From positions 310,001-374,000 of the forward strand of contig NZ_CABPSF010000005.1 of the NCBI RefSeq assembly GCF_902459685.1: a stretch of DNA of 64,000 nucleotides, written 5' to 3'. Positions 17,239-25,230 of the stretch are shown here, piece by piece. The notes under the pieces are model-generated. The model made no database searches, was not told where the DNA came from, and saw only the letters and a program-made list of their open reading frames with translations. Numbering within the stretch: position 1 is the stretch's first letter; each line of letters begins with the position of its first letter. Made by a program: the position numbers and the translations under genes. Source of the stretch: Pandoraea iniqua. Its GTDB lineage: Bacteria; Pseudomonadota; Gammaproteobacteria; Burkholderiales; Burkholderiaceae.

Positions 17239-18078
17239 GTGGCCACTAATAAAACTCCCCGCACCCGCGCCAAAACGGCCGCCGCCGACGATACGCCGGC
17301 GGCCGCTTCGAGTGAATCGACGTTGTACGTGCAGTCGGTCGAAAAGGCGATGAAAGTGCTGACCGCCTTCGACGGTTCGAAGCGTCATCTCTCGCTCTCC
17401 GAGATCGCCGCGGCCACCGGTTTCGACATCAGCGCGGCGCAGCGCTTTACCTTCACGCTCTCGGCGTTGGGCTATCTGCTCAAGGACCCGCAGAGCAAGA
17501 AGTACGAGCTCTCGCCCAAGCTGCTCGACTTCACCTATCACTATCTGGTCTCCAACGAGTTGGTGAGCCGCGCTGCGCCGTACCTTCAGCAGTTGGCCGC
17601 CGAGACGGAAGAGGCGACCAACCTGACCGTGCGGCTCGATACCGACATCGTGTTCGTGCTGCGGATCGTCAGCCGCAGTGTGTTCAACGCGAACGTGATC
17701 GTCGGCTCGCGACTGCCCGCCTATTGCACGGCACCGGGTCTGGCCATGCTGGCGACCCTCGAAGACGACGAGATCGACGACATCCTCGCGCGTACCAATC
17801 TGGTGGAATTCACGCCCGCAACCGTCTGGCAGCCGCGCAAGATCAAAGAGCGGCTGGCGCGCATTCGCAAGCAGGGTTACGCGCATACCGAAGACGAATA
17901 CTTCATGGGCGATATTTCGACCTCGGCGGCGGTGGTCAATCTCGACGGCCGCGCGATCGGTGCGATCAATATTGCCGTGCCGCGGGTTCGCTGGAATGCC
18001 GGTCGCGACGAGCGCCGCTTCGCCGATCTCGTGATCCAGACGGCCGGTGCATTGTCGGCACGCCGGCGTCAGGACTAG
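17239..18078 (+). CDS. IclR-family transcriptional regulator
   Basis: The product is 279 residues from a GTG start at 17239; no strong ribosome site is seen, so the start is uncertain within the Ala/Thr-rich tail. The N-terminal winged helix-turn-helix is visible (about residues 35-95, LSLSEIAAATGFDISAAQRFTFTLSALGYL split over helix, turn and recognition helix). The larger C-terminal effector domain has the family segments YCTAPGLAMLA and a late INIAVPRVRW. IclR proteins sense small acids or aromatic intermediates and usually control neighbouring catabolic genes. Lying after the ligase gene, it is the likely local regulator of the 10.4-17.1 kb cluster. Confidence 0.9.
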   Translation: MATNKTPRTRAKTAAADDTPAAASSESTLYVQSVEKAMKVLTAFDGSKRHLSLSEIAAATGFDISAAQRFTFTLSALGYLLKDPQSKKYELSPKLLDFTYHYLVSNELVSRAAPYLQQLAAETEEATNLTVRLDTDIVFVLRIVSRSVFNANVIVGSRLPAYCTAPGLAMLATLEDDEIDDILARTNLVEFTPATVWQPRKIKERLARIRKQGYAHTEDEYFMGDISTSAAVVNLDGRAIGAINIAVPRVRWNAGRDERRFADLVIQTAGALSARRRQD

Positions 18079-18121
18079 GGCGTCGTCCTTCGTCAGGCGA
18101 TGTAAGGCGCGCTGAGATCGG

Positions 18122-18186
18122 CCGGACGTGGACTTCGGCCAGTCGGCCGCCCGTCCGGTTGAAGTCTCAAAATGGCGTGCTAGAAT
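18122..18186 (+). promoter_or_regulatory. Interleaved inverted repeats and extended -10 promoter
   Basis: TTGAAG at 18159-18164 and TAGAAT at 18181-18186 are 16 bases apart, and TG at 18178-18179 adds an extended -10. This is a good sigma70-type promoter starting transcription near 18193. Just upstream two inverted repeats interleave: ccggacg (18122-18128) with cgtccgg (18152-18158), and gacttc (18131-18136) with gaagtc (18161-18166). They could end iclR transcription or form an operator over the -35. Confidence 0.55.
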
Positions 18187-18192
18187 CCCGCC

Positions 18193-18521
18193 GCATGGGG
18201 TTGGAGCAGGGCTGAATTCCAAGGATTCCGAGATACCGCGCAGAACACGCAGCCGCACATTGACGGTGTGTTCAGGGAAGTGCGTGTCAAGCCACGGCTG
18301 GCTGAGCCGGGGCGACGGAAGACCTGTAGAGAAACCGATGGCCGAACCGGGGCGGCCAGACGGTGCGCCAAACGGGGTGCGCAAGCGACTGCGGGACTTA
18401 CCAATCCGAATCTCAGGCGGTGCAAAAGAATCTTGCCGCCACCCCCGCGCCTTCAATCCGCGCGACTGATACGCACAAGGGCTAGTTGCCCGGCGGGCAG
18501 CGCACACGGGGGAATGGAGCT
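18193..18521 (+). ncRNA. Long structured leader (or small RNA) before a diguanylate cyclase gene
   Basis: About 330 untranslated bases separate the predicted start near 18193 from the cyclase ATG. Several local hairpins can be drawn: caca-ttgacgg-tgtg near 18257, cggct-ggctg-agccg at 18295-18309, and tggccg-aaccgggg-cggcca at 18339-18358. Open frames through it have no ribosome sites. It does not match the riboswitch or housekeeping RNA consensus sequences I know. It could be a cis-regulatory leader or an independent sRNA; the type is inferred. Confidence 0.4.
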
Positions 18522-19748
18522 ATGGCTCTGGGGTTGTCGTTGCCTGCGTTGGACTTGCCGACGCTGCAATTCGTCACTTTCTTGCTGAGTATCGCGACGG
18601 GCATTCTGTTCATGCTCGATGCCTTGCGTCGCGACGAGGCCGAGTCTCCGCGCTGGTGGAGTCTGGCCTTCCTGCTCGCGACGTTCTCTCCCGTTCTCTA
18701 TTTGCTGGCCGCGCGCAGCGGCCGATTGGCCGTGCTCTATCCGCTGGGGAATGCGGTTGCCACACTCGCCTTCGCCATGGTCTGGAGCGGGTCGCGACGA
18801 TTTTACGGGCGTAGCGTGCAATGGGTTGCCGTGTTTGGCGGCCCGGCCGTGTTGCTGTGGGGAACATGGCTGTTTGCGCGTCCGCTCGACGCGTGGAGCG
18901 GCGGTGCCTTGTTCTTTTCGTTGCTCGCGATGTATAGCCTGATGGCGGCCAAGGAGTTCTGGCAGGCATCGGGGATGCGGCTGCCGAGCAGCATCGTGCT
19001 GGCGGTGGTGGCGGTATTGCACGGCAGTTTTTACACTGCGCGGGCGGTGGCGTTGGTCTGGCTGGGGCCGTCCGACCCCCGGTTTCTGGCGTGGTTCGGG
19101 GCGCAGGTGGCGACGACCGAGATGCTGGTGCTGATCGTCGTGGCGAGCTTCCTGATGGTGTCGCTTGGCAAAGAGCGCTCTGAAATCGCCTTGCACCGCG
19201 CGGCGACCCGCGACGGGCTCACGCAGGCGTTCAACCGGCCCGAGTTCACCCGGCTCGCCCGCGAGCAGATGCGCCGCCATGGGACGTCGCGCTCGCCGGT
19301 GGCACTGCTGCTGCTGGATCTCGATCACTTCAAGCGCATCAACGACACTTACGGCCACCCGTTCGGGGACACCGTGTTGCTGCTGTTCGCGCGCACGGCG
19401 GCGCAGCAACTGCGGGCGGACGACATCTTCGGGCGTTACGGCGGCGAGGAGTTCGCTCTGTTTCTGCCGGGCGTGGGCGTGACCGAGGCGCTGACCATTG
19501 CCGAGCGGGTACGCGAGGCGTTCGAGCGGGCAGGGCGCACGGTGCAGGGCGAAGCGGTGGCGGCAACGGTGAGTATCGGAGTCGCCTGCGACGAGCGCTC
19601 GCGCGGCGAGTTGTCGTCACTCGTTCAGCGTGCCGATCGTGCGCTTTATCAGGCCAAAGCGGCGGGCCGGAACCGCTGTGTGAGATATACGCCAGAGACG
19701 TCAATAACGATGACGGAAGCCCGTACGCCCTTGCGCGCAGCGGGGTAG
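18522..19748 (+). CDS. Membrane-bound diguanylate cyclase (GGDEF)
   Basis: The product is 408 residues from ATG 18522, with ggag at 18516-18519. The N-terminal 215 residues hold about six or seven hydrophobic segments without a recognisable ligand-binding domain. The C-terminal GGDEF domain makes c-di-GMP from two GTP. The active-site loop is GGEEF (residues 307-311), which is catalytically competent, and the allosteric I-site RxxD is present five residues before it (RADD). Product inhibition is therefore expected. The sequence LLLLDLDHFKRINDTYGHPFGD and the late DRALYQAKAAGRNR complete the domain. It lies alone behind a long leader. Confidence 0.92.
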   Translation: MALGLSLPALDLPTLQFVTFLLSIATGILFMLDALRRDEAESPRWWSLAFLLATFSPVLYLLAARSGRLAVLYPLGNAVATLAFAMVWSGSRRFYGRSVQWVAVFGGPAVLLWGTWLFARPLDAWSGGALFFSLLAMYSLMAAKEFWQASGMRLPSSIVLAVVAVLHGSFYTARAVALVWLGPSDPRFLAWFGAQVATTEMLVLIVVASFLMVSLGKERSEIALHRAATRDGLTQAFNRPEFTRLAREQMRRHGTSRSPVALLLLDLDHFKRINDTYGHPFGDTVLLLFARTAAQQLRADDIFGRYGGEEFALFLPGVGVTEALTIAERVREAFERAGRTVQGEAVAATVSIGVACDERSRGELSSLVQRADRALYQAKAAGRNRCVRYTPETSITMTEARTPLRAAG

Positions 19749-19755
19749 AAAAGCA

Positions 19756-19784
19756 TTGCGGCGCCCCCGATAACCGCGTATAAG
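19756..19784 (+). promoter_or_regulatory. Predicted promoter of the cold-shock gene
   Basis: TTGCGG at 19756-19761 and TATAAG at 19779-19784 are exactly 17 bases apart. Transcription from here would give a leader of about 145 bases before the cold-shock ATG. Long leaders are characteristic of cspA-type genes, whose leader mediates cold induction. Confidence 0.55.
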
Positions 19785-19936
19785 TGATGGATCGAACATC
19801 AAGTCTGACGTTTATCGAGCGTCGATCCTACGATCTTTGCGAGACACTACCGATCTCTGAATTTCTTGGTTGTCCGGCACCGATGCCCAGCCGCGCGCAC
19901 TGCGATGGCAGCACGTCGGGAGAACTGGGAGTTCAC

Positions 19937-20149
19937 ATGAGCACCGGTACCGTAAAGTGGTTTAACGACAGCAAGGGTTTCGGATTCATCACGCCGGACG
20001 AGGGGGGAGAAGACCTCTTCGCGCACTTTTCGGAAATCAAATCCGATCAGGGCGACGGATTCCGATCCCTCAGCGAGAATCAACAGGTGTCCTTCGACAT
20101 CATCCGCGGTCCGAAGGGGTTGCTGGCTTCCAATATCAGACCCTCCTGA
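19937..20149 (+). CDS. Cold-shock domain protein (CspA family)
   Basis: The product is 70 residues from ATG 19937, preceded by gggag at 19928-19932; the frame is open further upstream but the family starts at [11 protein letters not shown]. It is a single OB-fold that binds single-stranded RNA and DNA and melts mRNA structure. RNP1 is KGFGFITP and RNP2 is LFAHFSEI, both intact. Length and charge are normal for the family. Its promoter lies about 150 bases upstream, so the transcript has a long leader. Whether it is cold-induced or constitutive cannot be read from the sequence. Confidence 0.95.
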   Translation: MSTGTVKWFNDSKGFGFITPDEGGEDLFAHFSEIKSDQGDGFRSLSENQQVSFDIIRGPKGLLASNIRPS

Positions 20150-20224
20150 TCTCATTTCCTTTCGTTGTGCTGGCCCGGGCGCGCACTCGACGCCGGGGAA
20201 AGTGCAGCGGTCGTCGAGGGCAAT

Positions 20225-20506
20225 ATGGCCTACGTCACTCCGTTTTATAAGGGTTTCCGTCTGGAGACGATGGTTTTCCGCGGTCAACACCCCGATTCGA
20301 TAGAACGAAAGCATGACCGGACTTTCGTCGTTGCCGTCAGGATTACCCGCGCCACGCTCGAGGATCTCGACTATTCGGGGGAATCAAAGACGTACAAACT
20401 CCAGAGCCTTCCGTTCGACTCCATTGGAGAAGCGCGGCGCGCTGGCAACAATTACGCGCAGGGGCTGGTTGATAATCTGGTTGAGAGCGGCGCCAAAGCC
20501 CTGTGA
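20225..20506 (+). CDS. Small conserved hypothetical protein downstream of csp
   Basis: The 93-residue product starts at ATG 20225 with a gaggg site just upstream. It begins MAYVTPFYKGFRLETMVF and contains a central strand-rich part (RTFVVAVRITRATLEDLDYSG) and a C-terminal helix. It has no signal peptide, membrane segment or cysteine. It follows the cold-shock gene by 75 bases on the same strand and may be cotranscribed with it. I do not recognise a characterised family. Confidence 0.6.
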   Translation: MAYVTPFYKGFRLETMVFRGQHPDSIERKHDRTFVVAVRITRATLEDLDYSGESKTYKLQSLPFDSIGEARRAGNNYAQGLVDNLVESGAKAL

Positions 20507-20844
20507 CCTTGTGAGGTCGACATGCATGCTTCACCTAGCTGGTTTTTGTATGCGGACTACCTTCCTCCGGACCGAACCCGGTTTTTATCCGTCGCTGCGA
20601 TCACATTTGTCATGAGATTGCGCTACCGTGCCTACCGTGGCGCTGCCAGCGACCTGATGCAGCGCTCGCGGATGGCGAGCTGGTTGCCGGTTCCCGCCAA
20701 GGCGTGGGCCTTGAATGCCGTGAATATTCAGTAACGCTGCGCGATCCTGCGTGATCGATTGCGGCCAGTATCAAATCGCACGAGCACAACGAGCAATCCG
20801 TGATCGTCGATCATTGTCATTGACCGACCGCTGAGGATTCAAGA
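20507..20844. other. 338-base region with at most one doubtful small gene
   Basis: A 70-codon frame (20522-20734, plus strand) begins at an ATG with a weak gagg upstream. Its composition, rich in Arg, Ala and Ser, is like random GC-rich sequence, so I do not call it. The rest holds a possible promoter region for the small gene at 20845 but no clear motif. Confidence 0.35.
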
Positions 20845-21039
20845 ATGCTGACCCTTTCGAAGCAAGCCATTGTGGCCGCCATTCAACGCATTTCCGATAC
20901 CGGACAGACGCGTCCTTCCGAAGCTGTGATCAATGCGCTACTTGCGCGAGAGCTGATTTGCCGCGTTGGCGAACGGCTGGAACTCACCCAGTTCGGGCGG
21001 TCGTATTGCCGCTCGGAGCGTGCACCCGCCTGGCGATAA
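20845..21039 (+). CDS. Small helical protein, copy A of a convergent paralogue pair
   Basis: This 64-residue protein starts at an ATG preceded by gagga (20833-20837). It shows an N-terminal helix MLTLSKQAIVAAIQRI, a short polar loop, then SEAVINALLARELICRVGERLELTQFGRSYC, and ends PAWR. The pattern helix-helix-beta hairpin resembles the small winged-helix layout in which a turn reads like LELTxxGR. By manual alignment 39 of 63 positions match the convergent gene at 21119-21310. Function is unknown. The cysteine in SYCRS is conserved between the copies. Confidence 0.7.
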   Translation: MLTLSKQAIVAAIQRISDTGQTRPSEAVINALLARELICRVGERLELTQFGRSYCRSERAPAWR

Positions 21040-21078
21040 GCAGAATAGCCCCGGATTCGGGGCAGTCTCGGGCGTTCA

Positions 21079-21104
21079 TTTAGCGGGCATACGTGCCCGC
21101 TAAA
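21079..21104. terminator. Bidirectional terminator between convergent paralogues
   Basis: tttagcgggca at 21079-21089 pairs perfectly with tgcccgctaaa at 21094-21104 around a tacg tetraloop. The stem carries A/T runs at its base on both sides, so it can serve transcripts from both convergent genes. Confidence 0.7.
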
Positions 21105-21118
21105 CGCATTTCAGGCGC

Positions 21119-21310
21119 TTAATGCCACGCCGGGGTGTACATGGATCGGCAGTAGGATTTACCGTACGGCGTCACTTCAAGGCGTTTGCCAACCCGGCGA
21201 ACCAGTTCGCGGGCGAGTAGCGCGTCGATAACGGCGTCCGGTGGTGTGTCGTTTCCTTTCGCAATTAACTGAAGCGCGGCCGCAATGGCTTGTTTGGTGA
21301 GCGAAAGCAT
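21119..21310 (-). CDS. Small helical protein, copy B of a convergent paralogue pair
   Basis: This 63-residue protein begins at ATG 21310 (minus strand), with an aggag site just upstream. Like its partner it starts MLSLTKQAIAAALQLI and continues AVIDALLARELVRRVGKRLEVTPYGKSYC, ending PAWH. It is more basic than copy A (KR, GK) and one residue shorter, in the loop after the first helix. The near-identical layout and 62% identity show a duplication with inversion. The fold resembles a minimal winged helix, but no function is known to me. Confidence 0.7.
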   Translation of the reverse strand: MLSLTKQAIAAALQLIAKGNDTPPDAVIDALLARELVRRVGKRLEVTPYGKSYCRSMYTPAWH

Positions 21311-21486
21311 GGTTTTTCTCCTGATGCCGCCGTTTTATCGAGTATGCGCGCTATGACGCCGCATTGCTCGAAATCTTTAACGCCTATGGCTAAACAAGCA
21401 ACAGGGTTAGGCATCAGAATGATTTGAAACGTCTTTACCGTGCGGCGCTGTGCGCGCGGCCTGCTTACCAGCGCCGGGAGATCAGG

Positions 21487-21753
21487 ATGGATCGGAAAAA
21501 CCAAGGGATCGAAGCACTTCCCGAAGAGCAGCGCGAGCGTTTTCTCGCCGCGTGTCTCGCGAGTGGGATTAACGTGAAGCGCCTGATCGTGACGGTAGAA
21601 ACCAGCTATTCGGGCGAAGGTGCGCTTGCCCAGGCCATTCACGATGTTTATGTGAGCGGCATGCGTCGAATTCGGCATTACCGCTCGTCGGTCGACGAGG
21701 CCTCGTGGACCACCCAATTCGAGCAGGATGCCCGGGCCGGCGTGTTTAAGTAA
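21487..21753 (+). CDS. Small hypothetical protein
   Basis: The 88-residue product starts at ATG 21487 with gggag at 21477-21481. It is largely helical and charged: a Glu-rich first helix (IEALPEEQRERFLAACLASG), a predicted strand (VKRLIVTVETSY) and a His/Arg-rich helix (MRRIRHYRSSVDEASW). It has one cysteine and no membrane segment. It is one of five consecutive small genes without recognisable function. I cannot assign a family. Confidence 0.55.
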   Translation: MDRKNQGIEALPEEQRERFLAACLASGINVKRLIVTVETSYSGEGALAQAIHDVYVSGMRRIRHYRSSVDEASWTTQFEQDARAGVFK

Positions 21754-21848
21754 CACGCAGCCTTCGCGGCAAAACCGGCTTTCCAGACGCTGCACCGACC
21801 CGACTGACTTCGCCGGCATTGGATATCGCCGGGATTCTGGAGGTGATC

Positions 21849-22103
21849 ATGGACGCATCGATCGAACCGTTGATCCTCGACCTGCTGGAGTGGATCGGGC
21901 CGGCGGGAAAGCCTTATGCCGAGATCATGGAAGCGTGGCGAACGTCATGCCCGCGCTTACCCGTCTGGGAAGAGGCTAACGCCCGCGGGTATCTCATCCG
22001 TATTCACACCCCCGGGGGTGTCGCCGAAATCGCGCTGAGTGCGGCGGGCTTAGCGTACATCGCCGCTGCACATCGCACACAAGCCGCCATTTCGTCGCAA
22101 TAG
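21849..22103 (+). CDS. Small hypothetical protein
   Basis: The 84-residue product starts at ATG 21849, chosen because ggaggtgatc directly precedes it, one of the best ribosome sites in the window. It has an acidic helical N-terminal half (IEPLILDLLEWIGPAGKPYAEIMEAW) and a C-terminal half with a strand-turn-strand (ARGYLIRIHTPGGVAEIALS) and a closing helix. That layout could be a compact winged helix, as in the 21 kb paralogues, but I see no sequence relationship to them. Function is unknown. Confidence 0.65.
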   Translation: MDASIEPLILDLLEWIGPAGKPYAEIMEAWRTSCPRLPVWEEANARGYLIRIHTPGGVAEIALSAAGLAYIAAAHRTQAAISSQ

Positions 22104-22137
22104 CCGACTAACCGACTGGCGGGCAGCACCCGAAGGT

Positions 22138-22533
22138 TTAAACGGTGATTTCCGTCGACTGGTAGGTGATGTTCTGCCAGTGGCGATCGGTTTTGATCCA
22201 GACCGATACAAACCTCGCCTGATAATCGAACCATGTTGCGCCGTGATACCCGCTCGCGCGCCATCGGCCGACGACGATGATCGTATTGCCGTACTGCGTC
22301 GAGTGAAGCTGATCGACTTGCGCCGTATCCCAATGCCGTGTCCCGGTGCGATAAGACGCCAGCACATCGGTTTTGGTTTCGACAACGCCCCCCGGTTGAA
22401 TGATGACGTAATCGGGATGCAGCAGCGACTCGATCACCTCGAGCCCGGTCGTTAAATCGAGATGCGCGCGTGCAAGGGCATGTTCGGCGAGTTCAACAGC
22501 CGCAATAGCTTCGTGGCTTTCCGTCATCGACAT
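22138..22533 (-). CDS. SnoaL/DUF4440-like NTF2-fold protein
   Basis: The 131-residue product has the NTF2-like cone layout: an N-terminal helix (AIAAVELAEHALARAHLDLTT), the segment LLHPDYVIIQPGGVVETKTDVLASY, and four strands ending with DRHWQNITYQSTEITV. The segment around HPDYVIIQPGG matches the DUF4440 pattern of a small-molecule pocket. Such proteins act as small isomerases, hydrolases or binding proteins. No catalytic set can be proven by eye. It starts three bases downstream of the autotransporter stop on the same strand, so they may share a transcript. Confidence 0.75.
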   Translation of the reverse strand: MSMTESHEAIAAVELAEHALARAHLDLTTGLEVIESLLHPDYVIIQPGGVVETKTDVLASYRTGTRHWDTAQVDQLHSTQYGNTIIVVGRWRASGYHGATWFDYQARFVSVWIKTDRHWQNITYQSTEITV

Positions 22534-22536
22534 GGG

Positions 22537-25230
22537 TTACCAAGTCCAGCGCAGCCCCAGCGTCGCGGAGACGCTTTGTTGCCGCGTGTTATCGAGTTGT
22601 GTGAGGTAAGCAAGTGTGCCGTATACGCTCGCCGATTTGTTGAAACGGCCGGCCACACCGATACCGAATTGCGCAGACGTACTGTTGGCATTGGTCACAA
22701 TTGGCGTGGTGCCGCCAAAGACCACGCGGCCGTCGCTGCCGAACGTGTGCAAGAGGTTGAACAGCAGGTAAGGGCGCAGCAGCCCCCGCGCGCCGTCGTA
22801 GTTGGCTTCGAGCCGTGCGCCGATACGCGCGAGCCACGCGTTCGTGTTGTCGAAAGCCACGCTGGAGATGCTGTCATTGAAATTGTCGATCGATTGATGT
22901 TGCCAGATGATCTGCGCCTGCGGCTCGAGCGCCAGCGTCGAAGTCAACGGGATCGGCCAACCGGCTTCCAGCGACGCGGCGAGCGCCTTGCCGTTCACGT
23001 CTCGATTCAGTCCGCTGAGCGGCCGTGTCTGATATTGCATTGCGGAGGCCAGCACGACGGCGTCCGTGTACGCGCCACCGGGCATCACGTGCGTCCAGTA
23101 CAGCCCCGCGCTGTACATGTCGAGCGACAGCGAACCCGCCGCCGTGTCGTTCGCACCGAGCGCAAATCCCTGCACATCACCCGTGGCACGCGTCCAGCCG
23201 CCGAGCACGCCAACGTGATCGCTGTGTCCGCTGTCCGCCCGGCGCGCGAAGATATCGTGGCCGATCTGTACGCCGCCGATATTGCCGTCGAATTGCGGCG
23301 TCACGTCGCCCTTGGACCGCAGTTGTTCCGTTTGCCCCCACACGCGCACCCAGCCATCGGTCAGCCATCCGCGCTCGTCGAGCAGGCCTTGCTGGCCCTG
23401 TCGTTCGTGGAATGTTGCCATTTGCGCGAACCCGGCGGTGCGTGCGAGATCCGGCATGGCCGAATACACCGGCACTTCCACACGATAGATCGGTGCGGGC
23501 GAGTCTCCTGCCGGGAGTGCCGCCGGGGCACCCGCGCTGGCCGCCACCGGTGCGAGAACTTCCGTGACCTGTGCCCCCGTGACGGGGTCGGTGGTCGTGA
23601 GGAGGGTGGTCACCGGGACCGTTGAGCGCAGGTACCAGCTATTCGTGCTGTCGGCGGTCGTTCCGCCCTTGTACAGCATGTACGTGTACGCACCCGCCGA
23701 GACCGGTGCGCCAAGCGCGAACGCCGATGCCGACGAGGTTGCCCCGCCTACCGCACTCACCATCGGAATGCCGTTGCCGGTCGTGGCCGCGCCGCCCCCG
23801 CCCATGTTATTCACGTTGATCGACGTGTTGCCGCCGATGACGCCGCCGCTCACCGTGAGCGGGGCGACGCGCGAACTGTCGGCGCCCAGTACCGTGTCAA
23901 TCGCGAGCGTGCCGCTCTGGCCCGTGTAGTTGCCCACGACGGTGAGCGTGCCGTTGCCGCTGCCATCGCCGGGGTGTACGGTGCCCGCATTGGTGACGTT
24001 GCCGGTGAGCGTGCCGGTGCCGGTCAGCGTCGCGCCCGACGCGATGGTGGTGGTCGCGCCGCCCAGTGTGCTCGTCAGATTGAACGTACCGCTCTGGAGT
24101 TGCGCAGTGTTGAAGTTGCCGCTGCCGCTCCATGTCCAGTTGGTGCCTTGCGCGAGCAGAGTGCCGAAATTGACAAACGCATTACTCGCCGTGCCGGTGC
24201 CTTGCAGAATCAACGTGCTGACTGCGCTGGTGCCGCCGTCGGCCGTGCCGATGATTTGCGACCCGGTTTGCAGCGTCAGTGTGTTCGATTTGGCTGCCGG
24301 GTTCATGTAGATGGCCGTGCCGACATTGCTCTGCACCAGCCCCGCGTTGGTGATCGAGATCGTGCCGTTCACCGTGCGAATGCCGTAACCTTGCTGGCTG
24401 ATGATCTGGCCGCCGGCCTGATTCACGATCGATGAAGTGAACCCAAGTGCGGTGTTCGAGACGACAGCGTCGCTATTGATGCCGCGAGCCTCGATGTAGC
24501 CGCTGTTGGTGAAGTTATTGTTGTTGCCTTGCATGAACACCGTGAACGAGCGATTCGACGCCGTGCCGCCGGTGGTGATCAACGTGCCGGAGTTTGTCAC
24601 GGTGCTTTGCCCGCCCACCACGCTCAAGGCACGGCTGCCGCTGCCGTTGGCCGTCACGGTCCCGGTGTTGACGACGGTGCTGAAAAGGCCGAGACCCGAG
24701 GCTTGCCCCCATGCCACGGTCATACCGTTCGCATCCGGGCCGGAGACGGTGATGGAGCCGTTGTTGGTGAGTGTTCCGTGGTTCCCGTTGATGGCCATGC
24801 CATCGTCTTGCGCGCCGTTTGCCGTGATGACGCCGGTCGACGTATTCACCAGCGTGTTGTAATCGTGTGCCCCCAGCATGGCCGCCCCGCGCCCGGTTGC
24901 CGTTGTACCAACGATGCTCACGGTGCCGGCGTTGGTAATCGTGCTCGACGAATCGACGGTAACGGTGGCAACGTTGGGCGTGGTGCGTGTCGACGAGATC
25001 GTGCTGCCCTGAGTGACATTGACGCTCACGTTGGTGCTGTTCGCCTGAGCCGCGACGACGCCGTCCGTGCCGGTGCAGGTCACCGTGGTGCCGCTGGCAG
25101 GGTTGACGTTGTCGCAGGCGGCCCGGGCATTGCCGACCAGACACAGCGATATCGCCAAGAGCACAGGTTTGAGCGGAAGCTGGCAATGGGCGGCGGCGAG
25201 CGCCTCGGTTGCGTGCGTTGGCTTTTTCAT
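22537..25230 (-). CDS. Autotransporter adhesin-like protein (type Va)
   Basis: The 897-residue protein starts at ATG 25230 with aggag upstream. A Sec signal with a rather long basic n-region ends near NARAA. Residues about 38-560 form the passenger: Thr/Asn/Gly/Val-rich beta-helix repeats of the type found in pertactin-like adhesins, with almost no charged residues. A linker with a Pro/Ala stretch (about 570-595) leads into the C-terminal beta-barrel (about 630-897). The barrel ends in alternating hydrophobic strands and a terminal Trp, as required for outer-membrane insertion by BAM. No catalytic triad is seen, so an adhesive or biofilm role is likelier than a protease. Confidence 0.88.
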   Translation of the reverse strand: MKKPTHATEALAAAHCQLPLKPVLLAISLCLVGNARAACDNVNPASGTTVTCTGTDGVVAAQANSTNVSVNVTQGSTISSTRTTPNVATVTVDSSSTITNAGTVSIVGTTATGRGAAMLGAHDYNTLVNTSTGVITANGAQDDGMAINGNHGTLTNNGSITVSGPDANGMTVAWGQASGLGLFSTVVNTGTVTANGSGSRALSVVGGQSTVTNSGTLITTGGTASNRSFTVFMQGNNNNFTNSGYIEARGINSDAVVSNTALGFTSSIVNQAGGQIISQQGYGIRTVNGTISITNAGLVQSNVGTAIYMNPAAKSNTLTLQTGSQIIGTADGGTSAVSTLILQGTGTASNAFVNFGTLLAQGTNWTWSGSGNFNTAQLQSGTFNLTSTLGGATTTIASGATLTGTGTLTGNVTNAGTVHPGDGSGNGTLTVVGNYTGQSGTLAIDTVLGADSSRVAPLTVSGGVIGGNTSINVNNMGGGGAATTGNGIPMVSAVGGATSSASAFALGAPVSAGAYTYMLYKGGTTADSTNSWYLRSTVPVTTLLTTTDPVTGAQVTEVLAPVAASAGAPAALPAGDSPAPIYRVEVPVYSAMPDLARTAGFAQMATFHERQGQQGLLDERGWLTDGWVRVWGQTEQLRSKGDVTPQFDGNIGGVQIGHDIFARRADSGHSDHVGVLGGWTRATGDVQGFALGANDTAAGSLSLDMYSAGLYWTHVMPGGAYTDAVVLASAMQYQTRPLSGLNRDVNGKALAASLEAGWPIPLTSTLALEPQAQIIWQHQSIDNFNDSISSVAFDNTNAWLARIGARLEANYDGARGLLRPYLLFNLLHTFGSDGRVVFGGTTPIVTNANSTSAQFGIGVAGRFNKSASVYGTLAYLTQLDNTRQQSVSATLGLRWTW

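Noticed and set aside
16579-18507. A 642-codon minus-strand frame over the CoA ligase and IclR genes
   Set aside because: It has no recognisable domain, no ribosome site, and lies antisense to two well-supported genes.
18193-18521. RNase P RNA or a GEMM c-di-GMP riboswitch in the leader
   Set aside because: A match to acgcacaaggg resembles the first bases of the GEMM core, and some stem segments resemble rnpB, but the required conserved blocks (GGACGCAAAGCC for GEMM; gaggaaagucc and the agaucaaau end for rnpB) are missing.
20522-20734. A 70-codon small gene
   Set aside because: It has a weak ribosome site and random-looking composition; kept only as part of the gap description.
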